Made by a program: the position numbers and the translations under genes. From Desmodesmus armatus (Eukaryota > Chlorophyta > Chlorophyceae > Sphaeropleales > Scenedesmaceae), in NCBI GenBank assembly GCA_007449985.2, contig VIIQ02000627.1:1-64000 (forward strand): DNA of 64,000 nucleotides. The letters run 5' to 3'. The notes beneath the pieces are model-generated. The model saw only the letters and a program-made list of their open reading frames with translations, searched no databases and had not been told where the DNA came from. Each line of letters starts with the position of its first letter. The first letter of the stretch is position 1. Positions 46,944 through 56,748 of the stretch are shown here, in pieces.

Positions 46944-49900
46944 GAGTGAACAAAGCTGCTGCGCCCTTGCATTCCTATCCTGTGCCTGCGTCGCTGATGG
47001 GCAAAATCCAGCTAAAGTCCTTATGTCTTCGGCACGCGCATCCACAGCTGACGGACTGTTAGTCACCCATTACTCAACCCCGCACAAGTGCACAAGTTTG
47101 TCTCGCAGCCTCTACCCAAGGGCCCCATGAACATTTTTTTCATTCTTATCTTTAATCACCTTTTCCCTGCCCTGTTGTGTACGGTGCACTTTGCACGTGC
47201 AAGGAAATTGCGTCCATGAAATTAGTGACGCTATTCAACCAGACTATTGCGGCACACAGGCGTGCCCCAGCCGTCACCGACAAATACGTACGTACATCGT
47301 GGCATTATACCATTTGACGTTCTCGTAACCAGCAGCTGCAGCAATGTTGGCGTTTGCTACCGCAGCATCCATACCCAGCATACAAAGGACATTATTACTT
47401 CTTATAACCGCAACATTCCTGAACGACTAGCCAAGGCCTGCTGTGGCACCTCTTGGACCTTACTGCAGACCAATTTTGGCAGTCATGTGTGTGGGTGTGA
47501 GACCCGTGCGCTGTATTGGCATCTATTCCTAAAGGAATCGATGCAATACTAGCCCCCCACAGAGTTTGCCGCGCAGCTGATGCTTCTAAATGTACTTTTT
47601 GACAAGGCTACCAACTAGGGAGGTGGTAAAATGCCATGCAGACACACCAAATAGAGCAACGTCATTACAAGAGGTGAGCAGGGGGATAGCAACTTGGGTC
47701 GGGAGTTCCACCCCACGACGGGAGTTTAAACTTGCAAATTTGCAATCCAAACCTCGTCCAACTGTGCTGCCAGGGCCGCTGCAGTGTGGTGCCCTTGTGG
47801 GTTCAGCCCTGCTCACTACTGCTGCGAAGTGGCAGCCACTCAAACCATAATTTTTTTTAATTCAGGTTCCAGTTTTTTTGCTTGGCAGTGACAGCCAATT
47901 GAGCACGACAACGTGACCCTCAGCATCAGCTTGACCAGTCAAGGTGCGGGTTGATCACAATGAGGGTACAGGACTCTGGGATGTAGACTTCACTCAAGGT
48001 GTGCTTCCCAGAGTTCTGCATCCTGATCGTGGCCTGTCCCCACTTCCACTGGTCCGCTGTTGCTGAGGGATTGAACCCCTCCAAACTGATCGTCTCCCAG
48101 CCCCTCCTCACATCTTCCTGTGCAGGGCTGGCAGCGTCCAATCGTTGACGGTCTGTTCCACCCCTGCGTTGATACATGTGCCCCCCCCCCCCACCCCACA
48201 CCCCCCCCCCCCCCCACCCCCGGCAGAGGCTGGTGGGATCACCCAGCACATAGGTGCCTTCGAGGTCACCATGCCCGGCAGCGGCAGCACCCTCACCTTC
48301 CTAGACACACCAGGCCCCTCCGGCCAATGCTCAGTAGCCCCCTCCCCCAAATTCTCACAGAGGCTGGTGATGTCGTGCAGGCTTTCAATTACCTGCTGAT
48401 TGTTCTACCTCAAAAGTATACCGGCTTGCCTGCCCCCCCCCCCCGCCCCTTCACACACACAGAGGCTGGTGGCATCACGCAGCACATCGGTGCATTCGAG
48501 GTCACCATGCCCGGCAGCGGCAGCACCCTCACCTTCCTAGATACACCAGGACACGCAGCATTCGGTGCCATGCGCGCCCGCGGAGCAGCAGCAACCGACA
48601 TTGTGGTGCTGGCTGTCGCTGCTGATGACGGGGTCATGCCTCAGACAAGGGAGGCGTTGGCACATGCGCGAGCAGCGCAGGTGCCCATTGTGGTGGCGCT
48701 GACAAAGTGTGACCTCACACAGGTGAGAGTGAGAGATCCTGTGAGGTGTGAGCATTCCGGTGGGTGCTGGTGAGATCTGGATCTGGGCTTGATGTTTGCG
48801 TGGTAGGCAACGGGGCTGTATGGGTGCCAGCTTGACAGCTGCAATAGGTGTAGCTTGAGGTTTGGGGGTGATGCCTCAGACGAGGGAAGCTTTGGCACAT
48901 GCACGAGCAGCGCAGGTGCCCATTGTGGTGGTGCTGACAAAGTGTGACCACCCAAAGGTGAGAGTGAGAGATCCCTGGTGGTTGGGACATTCAGTTGGGC
49001 ACCGTGGTGAGAATGGTGCGGGGCATTGATGTCGCATGTGGTAGGTTGCAATGCTCTAATGTCCGCTTGCTAGCTGTAGCAGTGGGAGTGGAAGAGGGGT
49101 GATGCCTCAGACGAGAGAGGCGCTGGCACATGCAAGGGCAGCACAGGTGCTAAGCGTGGTGGCGCTGACAAAGTGTGACCTCCCACCTCCCTGTGCTGTG
49201 CCATGCTGTGCTGTGCCCAGGCCCGTCCTGACCAGGTGAAGCTGCAGCTGTTGAACGAGGGCATTGAGCTGGAGGAGTATGGTGGTGACGTGCAGTGTGT
49301 GCACACAGCGGCCAGGGCTGGACTGGGGCTCAAGGAGCTGGAGGAGGCTCTGCTGCTGCAGGTGGGTGTGGGGGTGTGGGAGCCTGTATGCTACATGTCA
49401 GCTGTAGCACGTCATGGGGTTGGAGGACCTGTGTAGGGGCGCAGGGGGAGGGATGCGCGGCGAGGAAGGGTGCGCGCCGGGGGGGGGGGGGGGGTCCCGG
49501 CCACGAGAGTGTAGGTGCGGCTGTGCGTGCTTGCCTTTTCCTTGTGCAGACCCCGTGTGACCAGGTCATTTGTACAGTTCTGGGGTTTCTTACGCCCAGT
49601 GTGTGCAGTCGATAGACATGTGCCGCCCCCCGCACTTGTACGGCTGATCCGTGGTTCTTCTCACTGCCTCCGCACCCACTCCACCCCCCAGGCTGAAGTA
49701 ATGGAGCTTCAAGCCCCCCGGGACGTCCCCGCTTCCGGTGTTGTCGTCGAAGCCCAGCTCTCCAAGGGCCTCGGCGCCGTGGCCACCGTCATCCTAAAAC
49801 GCGGCATCCTAAAACCCGGGGACCCCCTCGTCGTCGGCACAGAGCACGGCCGCGTCAGGGTCTTGCGCAACGGCTCCGGCAAAACCCTGGCGGCCGCCGG

Positions 49901-52900
49901 GCCGGGCCAGGCGGTGGTTGTGTCAGGGCTTAAGGGCTTACCGGCGGCTGGTGATGAGCTGATCGTGGTTGAGGATGAGGGCCGGGCGGCGAGGATGGCT
50001 GCTGCTAGGGCGGCTAGGGCTGAGGATTTCAAGCTGGGGCAGCTGTACAGGCTGCAGGCGGAGGCAAGGCGGCAGCAGCAGGCGGCACGCGCACAGGAGT
50101 ATGAGAGGTGGGTGTTGGGCGAGCCCCTGGTGGGGGAGCGGGGGGGGGGGTGAGAGGTGGGTGTTGGGCGAGCCCCTGGTGGGGGAGCGGGGGGGGGGGA
50201 CGTGGCACAGCAGCAGCAGAACTGCAGGTTCGGCGTCTATGGTAGAGTTATGGGGTGGGTGTGGTAAGCGTTGCTGAATTTCAAGTCATGGGAGGGGGGG
50301 GGCAGAGGACTTCAAGCTGGGGCAGCTGTATAGGCTGCAGGCGGAGGCAAGGCGGCAGCAGCAGGCGGCACGGGCACAGGAGTATGAGAGGTGGGTGTTG
50401 GGCGAGCCCCTGGCGGGGGAGGGGGGCGGGGGTGCAGCAGCAGCAGAACTGCAGGCTTGGCATCTATGGTAGAGTTATGGGGTGGGTGTGGTAAGCGTTG
50501 CTGTATTTCAAGTCATGGGAGGGGGGGGGGGGCGGAGGATTTCAAGCTGGGGCAGCTGTACAGGCTGCAGGCGGAGGCTAGGCGGCAGCAGCAGGCGGCA
50601 CGCGCGCAAGAGTATGAGAGGTGGGTGATTGCGGTTTTGTAAGGGGGGCTTGGGGAGGGGGGGGGATTTGAGGGGCAGCGCACAGCTGTACAGGCAGCAG
50701 GTGGTGGCAAGTAGACAGCGTCGCCCTGCAGGAAAAGTGCTTGTGTGTGTGTGGGGGGGGGAGTAGCAGGGCGGAGGACTTCAAGCTGAGGCAGCTGTAT
50801 AGGCTACAGGCAGAGGCGAGGCGGCAGCAGCAGGCGGCACGGGCACAGGAGTATGAGAGGTGGGTGAGCGTGGCTCTCCCTGCACAGGAGCCGCAATTTG
50901 CAGAAGCGTATCCAGCCTGTGAGCACGAGCTGCAAGGGAGTGGGGGAGAGGGCTGTGTGCAAGCGGGTTTTGGATCAAACTCAAACTCCTGATCTCCTGG
51001 AGTTTGAGTTTGATCCAAAACCCGCTTGCACATAGCCCTCTCCCCCACTCCCTTGCAGCTATTGGTCAACCCCTACCCCCCACCCATGACATTCTGTTTG
51101 GGTTGACGGCAGCTGCCAGCACAGTGCTAGTGCACTGCTGCCCCTTTTGTTCCTCAATTCGCCCTGCACAGGAGGCGCAAGCTGCAGCAGCACATCCTGA
51201 CGGTTTTGTTTGGACCACATCCCAGTCTCAACAACTGTCCGCCCCCCCCCCCCCCCCCAACCTGTCCTCACTGCCCCCCCACTGCTCGCCGTCTCTCCCG
51301 CTGCACAGGACCCGCAAGCTGAAGCAGCGCATCCGAGATGTCTTGACTCGCAACAAATCACACCCTCGCTCTGCCGTCACTCCCCCTCTGCCTGCACTCT
51401 CCCTCTCGTCTTACCCTTCCTCTGCCCTCATTGTCCCTGCACAGGAGCCGCAAGCTGAAGCAGCGCATTCAGGAGGTCGTGCAAGATACTTTCCTCTTCA
51501 ACACATATACTCACCCCCCCCTGTTGCCCTCTCCCTCCCACTGCACAGGAGCCGCAAGCTGAAGCAGCGCATCTAGGATGTCTTGACTCCAACACAAATC
51601 ACAGCCTCGCTCTGCCGTCACTCCCCCTCTGCCCTCACTCTCTCTCTCTGCTCTCACTCTTCCCCTTCCCTCACTCTCCCTCTTCCCTCACTCTCCCACT
51701 GCGCAGGAGCCGCAAGCTGAAGCAGCGCATCCAGGACTCCCTTCTTCACTCCCAAGGCAAACCACACCGCCGCTGTTGTCACTCCCCCGCTGCCCTCACT
51801 CTCTCTCTGCTCTCACTCTTCCTCTTCCCTCACTCTCCCTCTCCCCTCCCTCTCCCACTGCAGGAGTCGCAAGCTGAAGCAGCGCATCCAGGAGGCCGTG
51901 CAAGATACTTTCTTCTTCAACAGATATTCACCCCCCTCCCCTGTTGCCCTCACTCTCCCTCTGCCCTCACTCTTCCTCTTCCCTCACTCTCCCTCTCCCC
52001 TCCCTCTCCCACTGCAGGAGTCGCAAGCTGAAGCAGCGCATCCAGGAGGCCGTGCAAGATACTTTCCTCTTCAACACATATTCACCCCCCTCCCCTGTTG
52101 CCCTCACTCTCCCTCTGCCCTCACTCTTCCTCTTCCCTCACTCTCCCCCTTCCCTCCCTCTCCCACTGCAGGAGTCGCAAGCTGAAGCAGCGCATCCAGG
52201 AGATCAAGTCCAGCGGCATCAAGTCCCACAGCGCAGCAGACCTCAAGACCCTCCACCTACAGGCACACATGATGGACGAGGCTAAGCTACGAGCAGCAGC
52301 AGCAGCCAGCAGCAGCAGCAGTTTTGCAGGCGCCACAGACCCTGCCGATGGTGAAGCCACCACTGTCGACCCCTCCCCAGCAGCAGCAGCAGCAGCAGCC
52401 GCGGATGGTGCGGACGCAGACAGTGAGGGTGCTGCTGCTGTTCTGCCGCCGGACGCTCCCACCGTCACTTTTATCGTGAAGGCGGACGTGCAGGGCAGTG
52501 TGGAGGCAGTTACAGACGCCATAGCAGCAGCAGCAGCTGGCCGTGCAGCAGTGCGGTTTGTATTCACTGGCGTGGGTCCTATCAGCGCGTCTGATGTCCA
52601 CCTTGCTGCTACAACCGGCGCTCGCATCATCGCCTTTGGTGTTTCGGCGCCGTCTGGCGATGTGGAGGTTGCAGTGCGCAGCAGCAGGGTCGAGATCCTC
52701 CGCCATGACGTCATTTACCATCTGTTAGATGAAGTGACGTCAGTTATAACTGCTGCGGAGGCCGGGGGTGCGACTGGTCCGGCAGGGACGTCAGAGGAGG
52801 TGGTGGGGTCAGCACTAGTGTTGGCGGTCTTCCCTATGATCAAGAATAGGCAGGAGGTTGGGAAGGTAGCAGGGTGTAGGGTTCAGGAGGGCAGCTTGGG

Positions 52901-53111
52901 TTCTGGTGCTGGGGTGGTGTACAGGGTTTTGAGGGAGGGGCAGGTGGTGTTTGAGGGGCCGCTTGCGAGCCTGAAGCAGCAGCGCAACAGCGTGTCGGCG
53001 GTTGGGAAGGGGAATGAGTGTGGGGTGGCGTTGGATGACGGGACCTTTGGTGACTACCAGCCGGGGGATGTGGTGCAGTGTGTGCAGCGGCGTACCGCAC
53101 GCAGCAGTTGA
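38634..53111 (+). CDS. Organellar (probably mitochondrial) translation initiation factor IF-2 with giant Gln/Ala/Ser-rich N-terminal region
   Basis: Exons: 38634-38811, 39050-43053, 43678-43807, 44536-44868, 45580-45765, 48463-48722, 49221-49361, 49692-50107, 52172-53111; 6,588 nt, 2,195 aa, phases all consistent. The N-terminus ([20 protein letters not shown] ... RRGYRS) looks like a mitochondrial presequence. Exon 2 (residues ~60-1394) is almost wholly Gln, Ala and Ser, ending in a basic stretch. Residues ~1500-1548 hold an IF2-N-like helix-turn ([19 protein letters not shown]). GTPase: G1 GHVDHGKTS (~1589), G2 GGITQHIG, G3 [10 protein letters not shown]4 ALTKCDL (Thr where NKxD has Asn). 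Exon 8 is domain II ([20 protein letters not shown]); exon 9 holds domains III-IV ([42 protein letters not shown]). The factor would carry formyl-Met-tRNA to the small subunit. A plastid location is possible. Confidence 0.85.
43164..43217 (+). repeat. Extra copy of the 3' end of IF-2 exon 2 with donor
   Basis: GTGGGACAGGGCCACACCTG through CAGCCGCAAGAAGGACGAAC and GGAG/GTGAGTAGG repeats ~43,005-43,053 (GCCGCAAGAAGGGCAAAGCA, GAG/GTGAGCAGG). Both frames stay open through the join, so either donor could in principle be used. Confidence 0.85.
44068..44109. repeat. Hairpin in IF-2 intron 3
   Basis: Two 17-bp arms (GGTTCCACAATCTGTCC and GGACAGGTTGTGGAACC, one mismatch) flank an 8-base loop. It is isolated, with no coding role visible. 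It may be the remnant of a small inverted-repeat element. Confidence 0.7.
44951..45021 (+). repeat. Extra copy of the 3' end of IF-2 exon 4 with donor
   Basis: The segment repeats 44,799-44,868 (TTGGGTGTGCCGGTGCAGCA to GTCAAGTCAG/GT). The encoded [22 protein letters not shown] is conserved with a few substitutions. Confidence 0.9.
45242..45579 (+). repeat. Two extra acceptor-side copies of IF-2 exon 5
   Basis: Exon 5 (from 45,580) begins AGGAGGACGTGGTG after CACAACTTTCAATGTGTGCAG. The same acceptor plus ~70 exon bases also occurs at 45,242-45,310 and 45,433-45,505. All encode EEDVV(A/S)[16 protein letters not shown]. The upstream intron stretch (ACTGCCTG, then CACAACTGTCACA) is repeated too. 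Confidence 0.9.
45886..46065 (+). repeat. Two extra donor-side copies of IF-2 exon 5
   Basis: 45,886-45,936 and 45,994-46,065 repeat the end of exon 5 (GGGAAGACCAGCCTGCTGGA to GGAG/GTGAGTCA). The second includes a modified G1 motif, with GHVDHG changed to GNVDYG. Together with the acceptor-side copies, this exon has three versions of each edge. Confidence 0.9.
46157..46297. repeat. 25-bp minisatellite in IF-2 intron 5
   Basis: Five complete 25-bp units (CAGYGGAGGTGGGGCCTGAT plus TACGT) start at 46,157, 46,182, 46,207, 46,232 and 46,257, with a partial sixth at 46,282. Apart from one T/C position they are identical. Confidence 0.95.
47926..48249 (-). other. Possible - strand exon or element fragment within IF-2 intron 5
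   Basis: The - strand encodes [20 protein letters not shown], then [13 protein letters not shown] and [14 protein letters not shown]. This alternating hydrophobic pattern looks like real beta-rich protein. A second, related fragment on the same strand lies at ~46,300-46,400 ([20 protein letters not shown]), 1.65 kb away. I do not recognise the family. It could be a nested gene, an inserted element or a gene relic. Confidence 0.35.
48227..48325 (+). repeat. Extra acceptor-side copy of IF-2 exon 6
   Basis: The acceptor CGGCAG and ~99 exon bases coding [20 protein letters not shown], then [10 protein letters not shown], repeat 48,463 onward. The match ends right at the G3 motif (DTPG), where this copy diverges. 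Confidence 0.9.
48868..49184 (+). repeat. Two extra donor-side copies of IF-2 exon 6
   Basis: 48,868-48,957 and 49,098-49,184 repeat 48,627-48,722 (GTCATGCCTCAGACAAGGGA to GACAAAGTGTGACC), encoding [20 protein letters not shown] plus the G4 motif LTKCD. The first keeps a GTGAGAGTGAGAGATCC donor. The second runs into the acceptor of exon 7 without a good donor. Confidence 0.9.
50304..50859 (+). repeat. Three extra donor-side copies of IF-2 exon 8
   Basis: 50,304-50,390, 50,534-50,620 and 50,772-50,859 repeat the last ~88 bases of exon 8 ([20 protein letters not shown], then [10 protein letters not shown]), each ending GAGTATGAGAG/GTGGGTG. The second and third are preceded by long G runs. A shorter 50-bp duplication of the donor flank lies at 50,105-50,201. 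Confidence 0.9.
50888..52171 (+). repeat. Eight extra acceptor-side copies of IF-2 exon 9, the last three starts 154 bp apart
   Basis: Acceptor plus GAGYCGCAAGCTGAAGCAGC occurs with exon starts at 50,888 and 51,172 (both degenerate), 51,309, 51,445, 51,549, 51,707, 51,864, 52,018 and finally 52,172 (the exon used). The last three are exactly 154 bp apart and near-identical. Each copy has a C/T-rich tract ahead of the AG. Confidence 0.9.
50928..51060. repeat. 133-bp near-perfect palindrome in IF-2 intron 8
   Basis: Two 62-bp arms (50,928-50,989 and 50,999-51,060) are reverse complements with a single mismatch (GGCTGTGTG against GGCTATGTG), around a 9-base spacer TGATCTCCT. In RNA it would form a very stable hairpin between the donor-side copies of exon 8 and the acceptor-side copies of exon 9. 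Confidence 0.95.
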
Positions 53112-55270
53112 TTGAGCTTTGTGTAGCCGGCAGTGGTACCCTTGCTGCAGCGGGATGGTGTGGTGCAGTGTGTGCAGCGTCGTGCCACATGCAGCAGCTA
53201 GCTTCAGGTGTGCCATGTTTCTAGCGGCGTGCACCACACAGCAGCTCCCACCTTGTGTGGTGCAATGTGTGCAGCGGCGTACCACACGCAGCAGGTAACT
53301 GAGCTGGTGTAGCCACGTTGTGTGTCCGACAACAGCGCATGTGTGTGTAGGGTTTGCAGTGTGTGCGTGTACAGGGTGTTGTGTTGCAGACAGCCTTACC
53401 GGACGTGTGCTTGCAGACAGCTCAAGTGAACCCTTGTCAAAGGCCAGGACACATACAGGCTTCCTGCAGGATGCATGGTGACTTGTGCCGTTGCCTGGAG
53501 CATGTGTGCTGGCATTTCCAGCGCAGTGTGGGGTGGAGAGTTCATTCAAGGCGGCAGTGTTTGAGCACCATGAGTCTGCCTGCAAACTGTGGCAATTCCA
53601 TGCAGCTCACACCGCCTGCTGATGTTCTATTGGCTGCCTGTGTCGTGATACGGCTGCCTATTGTGTGTCCCATCGGCCCCACTTGTGTTGTGTGTTTGTG
53701 AGTGAGCGCTGACTCAGCGCTGTTTGTCAGTGACAACTGAGAGGGTCTGGCGGCTTTGGCGTGGGCTCAGCAGCAGCAATGTCAGCAGGTGACAATGTTA
53801 TGGTTGCACAGCTCAATGTTGCATCAGCCGCACTGGCTTGGCTGCACCTGGCGCTGTTGCCAACCCCTGTGTCGCCCCTCATTCTTTTGCTGTGCAGTAT
53901 GGTATGGCTAGCAGGGTGCATCTCTTGAGCTGTCTTTCCCAGTCTTGAGGACGTTGGTTGGAATGTGCGCACAAATGGCCAGATGCTTTTTCTTGGTTGG
54001 AGTTGTGTGGCATTGGAGCCGCGTGCGGGTGTTGATTGTGTGTATGATGTTTGCATAGTGTTGTTTGTCAGAAAGCAGCTGCCCGCTGTTTTGTATTGGT
54101 CAATTTATTGAAACCAGGGTTCATGCAATCACAACTACACAGGAAGTGTGTCGCAATAACACACTAGTGTCTCATCACACCAGCATTGTTTCATCATGAC
54201 GCATGGGTGATTGATATTTTTGCTCACGCACCTCACTCTCAAACTCAGCTGGCCTTGCAGGCCTCAAAAAGTGAGTGCAACATACACACTGAACTGTAGA
54301 CGTCACAACTTGCCTACACCTGCATCACTCCTTTACAGTGATGTTGGAGGCCACTCAGTGTTCAGCAGTCTTAGCAGACACGTCTGAAACGTTAACCAGC
54401 CATACAGCAAGCATATGCACGGTCAATTTCATCCACTGCGACCTAGGGGCTCTCAAACAAGGTAAACACTGGATGAACATCACGACATGGCCACTGCTCA
54501 AAATTCATCATCACATCACAGTGCAACCCTATGCAGCCCAAACTGGCCTTCCCACATCGGCCATCGCCTGCCACCACCAGCCACACCCTGTACGTCATGC
54601 CGGTGGGGCATGGCTGCCTCTCTGCGCCCTCAACTGCCTCACAACACAAACCAAACTGCACGGCAAGGACAGCAGGCAAGGACAGTCATGAAAGTCAACA
54701 GGCAGCAGCAGGGAGACCCACTTGGTGCGCCACAAGGTGAAATTGTTGGTGGCTCAGAGAAAATACACCAGGTAGGGTTGCATGCCAGGCACCTTGCAAA
54801 TCCTCTCCGTTCTGTCGACACATGCCTTTCTGATGTGTCATCACTCCTGAAAGGGTTTAGTGCCCTCAAGCCATGCCAGTGCTGTTGGAAGTTCCCGAGC
54901 TGCCTGTGCACACCAACCTCTTTTGCCATGAGCAAGGGGCGGTTTTACTAGGTCTCACCATGCACAACCGGCAAAGTTTGGTCAGCACTGTTACAACACA
55001 TGTGCACATGCGTACATGAAGGTGTGAGCACCGGCGCAACCAAGCCAAGCATCTCGTGTGGCCCTGTCAACTGTGTGATTGCAACACAACTAGCGCACTG
55101 ATGGCTGCAGATGGCAACGGTGCAACATGCATACAACAGACAACTATGGTACTGGCAGGGCCACTGCCGGCATGCCAGGGAAGCCTGCGAGCTTTGACCA
55201 ACACCTTGTGCAGCGCACTCACCTCCTGAACGACCACCTGCCGCGAATTGTGAAACCAGGCCACAGCGCA
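53112..55270. other. Region between IF-2 and - strand F-box/LRR copy 9
   Basis: The first 190 bases hold two extra copies of the very end of IF-2 (53,150-53,205 and 53,253-53,300; GTGGTGCAGTGTGTGCAGCG, then CGCAGCAG). The remainder has no supported gene. From ~54,240 it resembles the 3' flank of - strand copy 10 (ACCAAGCCAAGC(A/T)TCTCGTG, near 55,040 and near 58,020). Confidence 0.5.
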
Positions 55271-56748
55271 TCAAGCAGGCCGGGTCCAGTCAAGGCCGTT
55301 CACCCGCGTCACACCAGCTGGCAGCTGCGCCAGGCAGCCGGCGTCAAAAGTCCCTGGGAGTCACACATCACAAGTCCAGCTGCTGCAGTGCAGGGCAGCT
55401 GGCCGCTATCATGGCGACCTGTGCTGCACCCACACACGACCGATGTGGGTGCCCTTTGCCGTTGAAGCACAATACCCTAAGGTGTGGCAGGATGCGCCCT
55501 GCAGGGAACATGTGCTGGAAGGCTGCCTGGGGGACAGGCACGTTGGTCCAATCCTTGAGGTGAAGAGCTGTCAGCTGGTTGGAAGCTGTCAGGGCTGAGA
55601 AACGCTGGTAGCTGCCGTCAGAGATGTCCTGCTCCTGCTCAGGCTCCGCGCCGGCAAGGATCAGCGCACCGTCTTTCAACTGCAGGTCTTCCAACTGCAG
55701 GTGCTGCAGCTGGGTGAGGTGCTGCAATGCTGCTAGCAACTGACTGGGACCGCCTATATCAAAATTGCCATCATCGTCCTCAGCTGACCACTCTCCGTTG
55801 AGGTGTAAGTCCAAACGCTGCAGGTACTGCAGTTTGCTGAGGAGGGCAATGTCTTCTGCGGTCAAGTCGCCCACATCCAAAACCAACTCTGCAAGCTTGG
55901 GCACCAGCTGCAGCCGCTGCCACATCATTGAGTACACCTGCTGCTGCGTCAGGTGTTCTGTCCAGGTGTCACTGCTGTAAAGCTGTGGCTCTCCACCCTC
56001 CCAGCACAACCTTGACAGTGTGGTTGCGCTCAGGAGCTGTGACAGTAACTGCACAGTCAGGTTGCACCCAAGGAGCGTCAGCTCCTGCAGCCTCGGCAGG
56101 GTGACAGCAGCACTGCAGGTGCTGCCTGCAGCGCTGCTGGTGCTGCCTGCAGCGCTGCTGGTGCTGCCTGCAGCGCTGCTGGTGCTGCCTGCAGCGCTGC
56201 TGGTGCTGCTGACATCTATCGTGTTGAGCTCCAGCCTGCGCAGCTGTGTGAGCTTGGGGACAGGCAGTTGCAACCTTTGCTACGTGCGCCAGGGTCCCCA
56301 CCCACGAGCGGTGAGGCCCACCACCACACCCCCATGCTTGGCTAACCATGCCTGTAGCTGCTCACAGCGTTCATGACTGTCGATATATATGTCCACATCA
56401 GCTGGTGCCGCTGCTGTAGCTGCTGCCCATGATCGGCACACAAGGGCGCAGCAGTTGAGGCGCTGACGCAGCGACACATGCTGCATGATGCAGGCAACAG
56501 CTGGCCCTGGGAGCTCTGGCAGCTCTGCTGATACTTCTTCTGGTGCTGCTTCTGGTGCGGCTGCTGATGGCAGTGCCCTGCCATGCAGATGGAAAGAGGC
56601 AGCATAATCAGCAGCAGCAGCACTGGCCAGTCCAAGGGTGCAATCTCTATGGTCCCACACGGGAGCCCTTCAGCACGTCTGGCATCAATGAATGTTCTCA
56701 TATGCGACGTTTCGCCTTTCAAGCCCTGCTCGCTCACCTTGCGGCCAT
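55271..56748 (-). pseudogene. F-box/LRR family copy 9, nonsense codon and frameshifts
   Basis: Exon 1 is 56748-56738 (ATGGCCGCAAG), donor GTGAGC, exon 2 from 56577, giving MAAR-ALPSAAAPEAAPEEV. The F-box is ELPELPGPAVACIMQHVSLR with CALVCRSW. At about 56,280 the codon is TAG where the related copy 2 has TGG (TWQRLQLPVPKL), and the frame then reads on, fully open for 300 codons, through four SSAAGSTS-type repeats and the LRRs to CPALQQLDL. A stop and two small indels follow near 55,350-55,375. The family end LDWTRPA-TGA is at 55,271-55,295. The order suggests nonsense mutation plus later 3' decay. Confidence 0.8.

Noticed and set aside
51864..52171. CRISPR-like array at 154-bp spacing
   Set aside because: Units are full tandem repeats of intron plus exon start in a eukaryotic gene; there are no short repeats with unique spacers.
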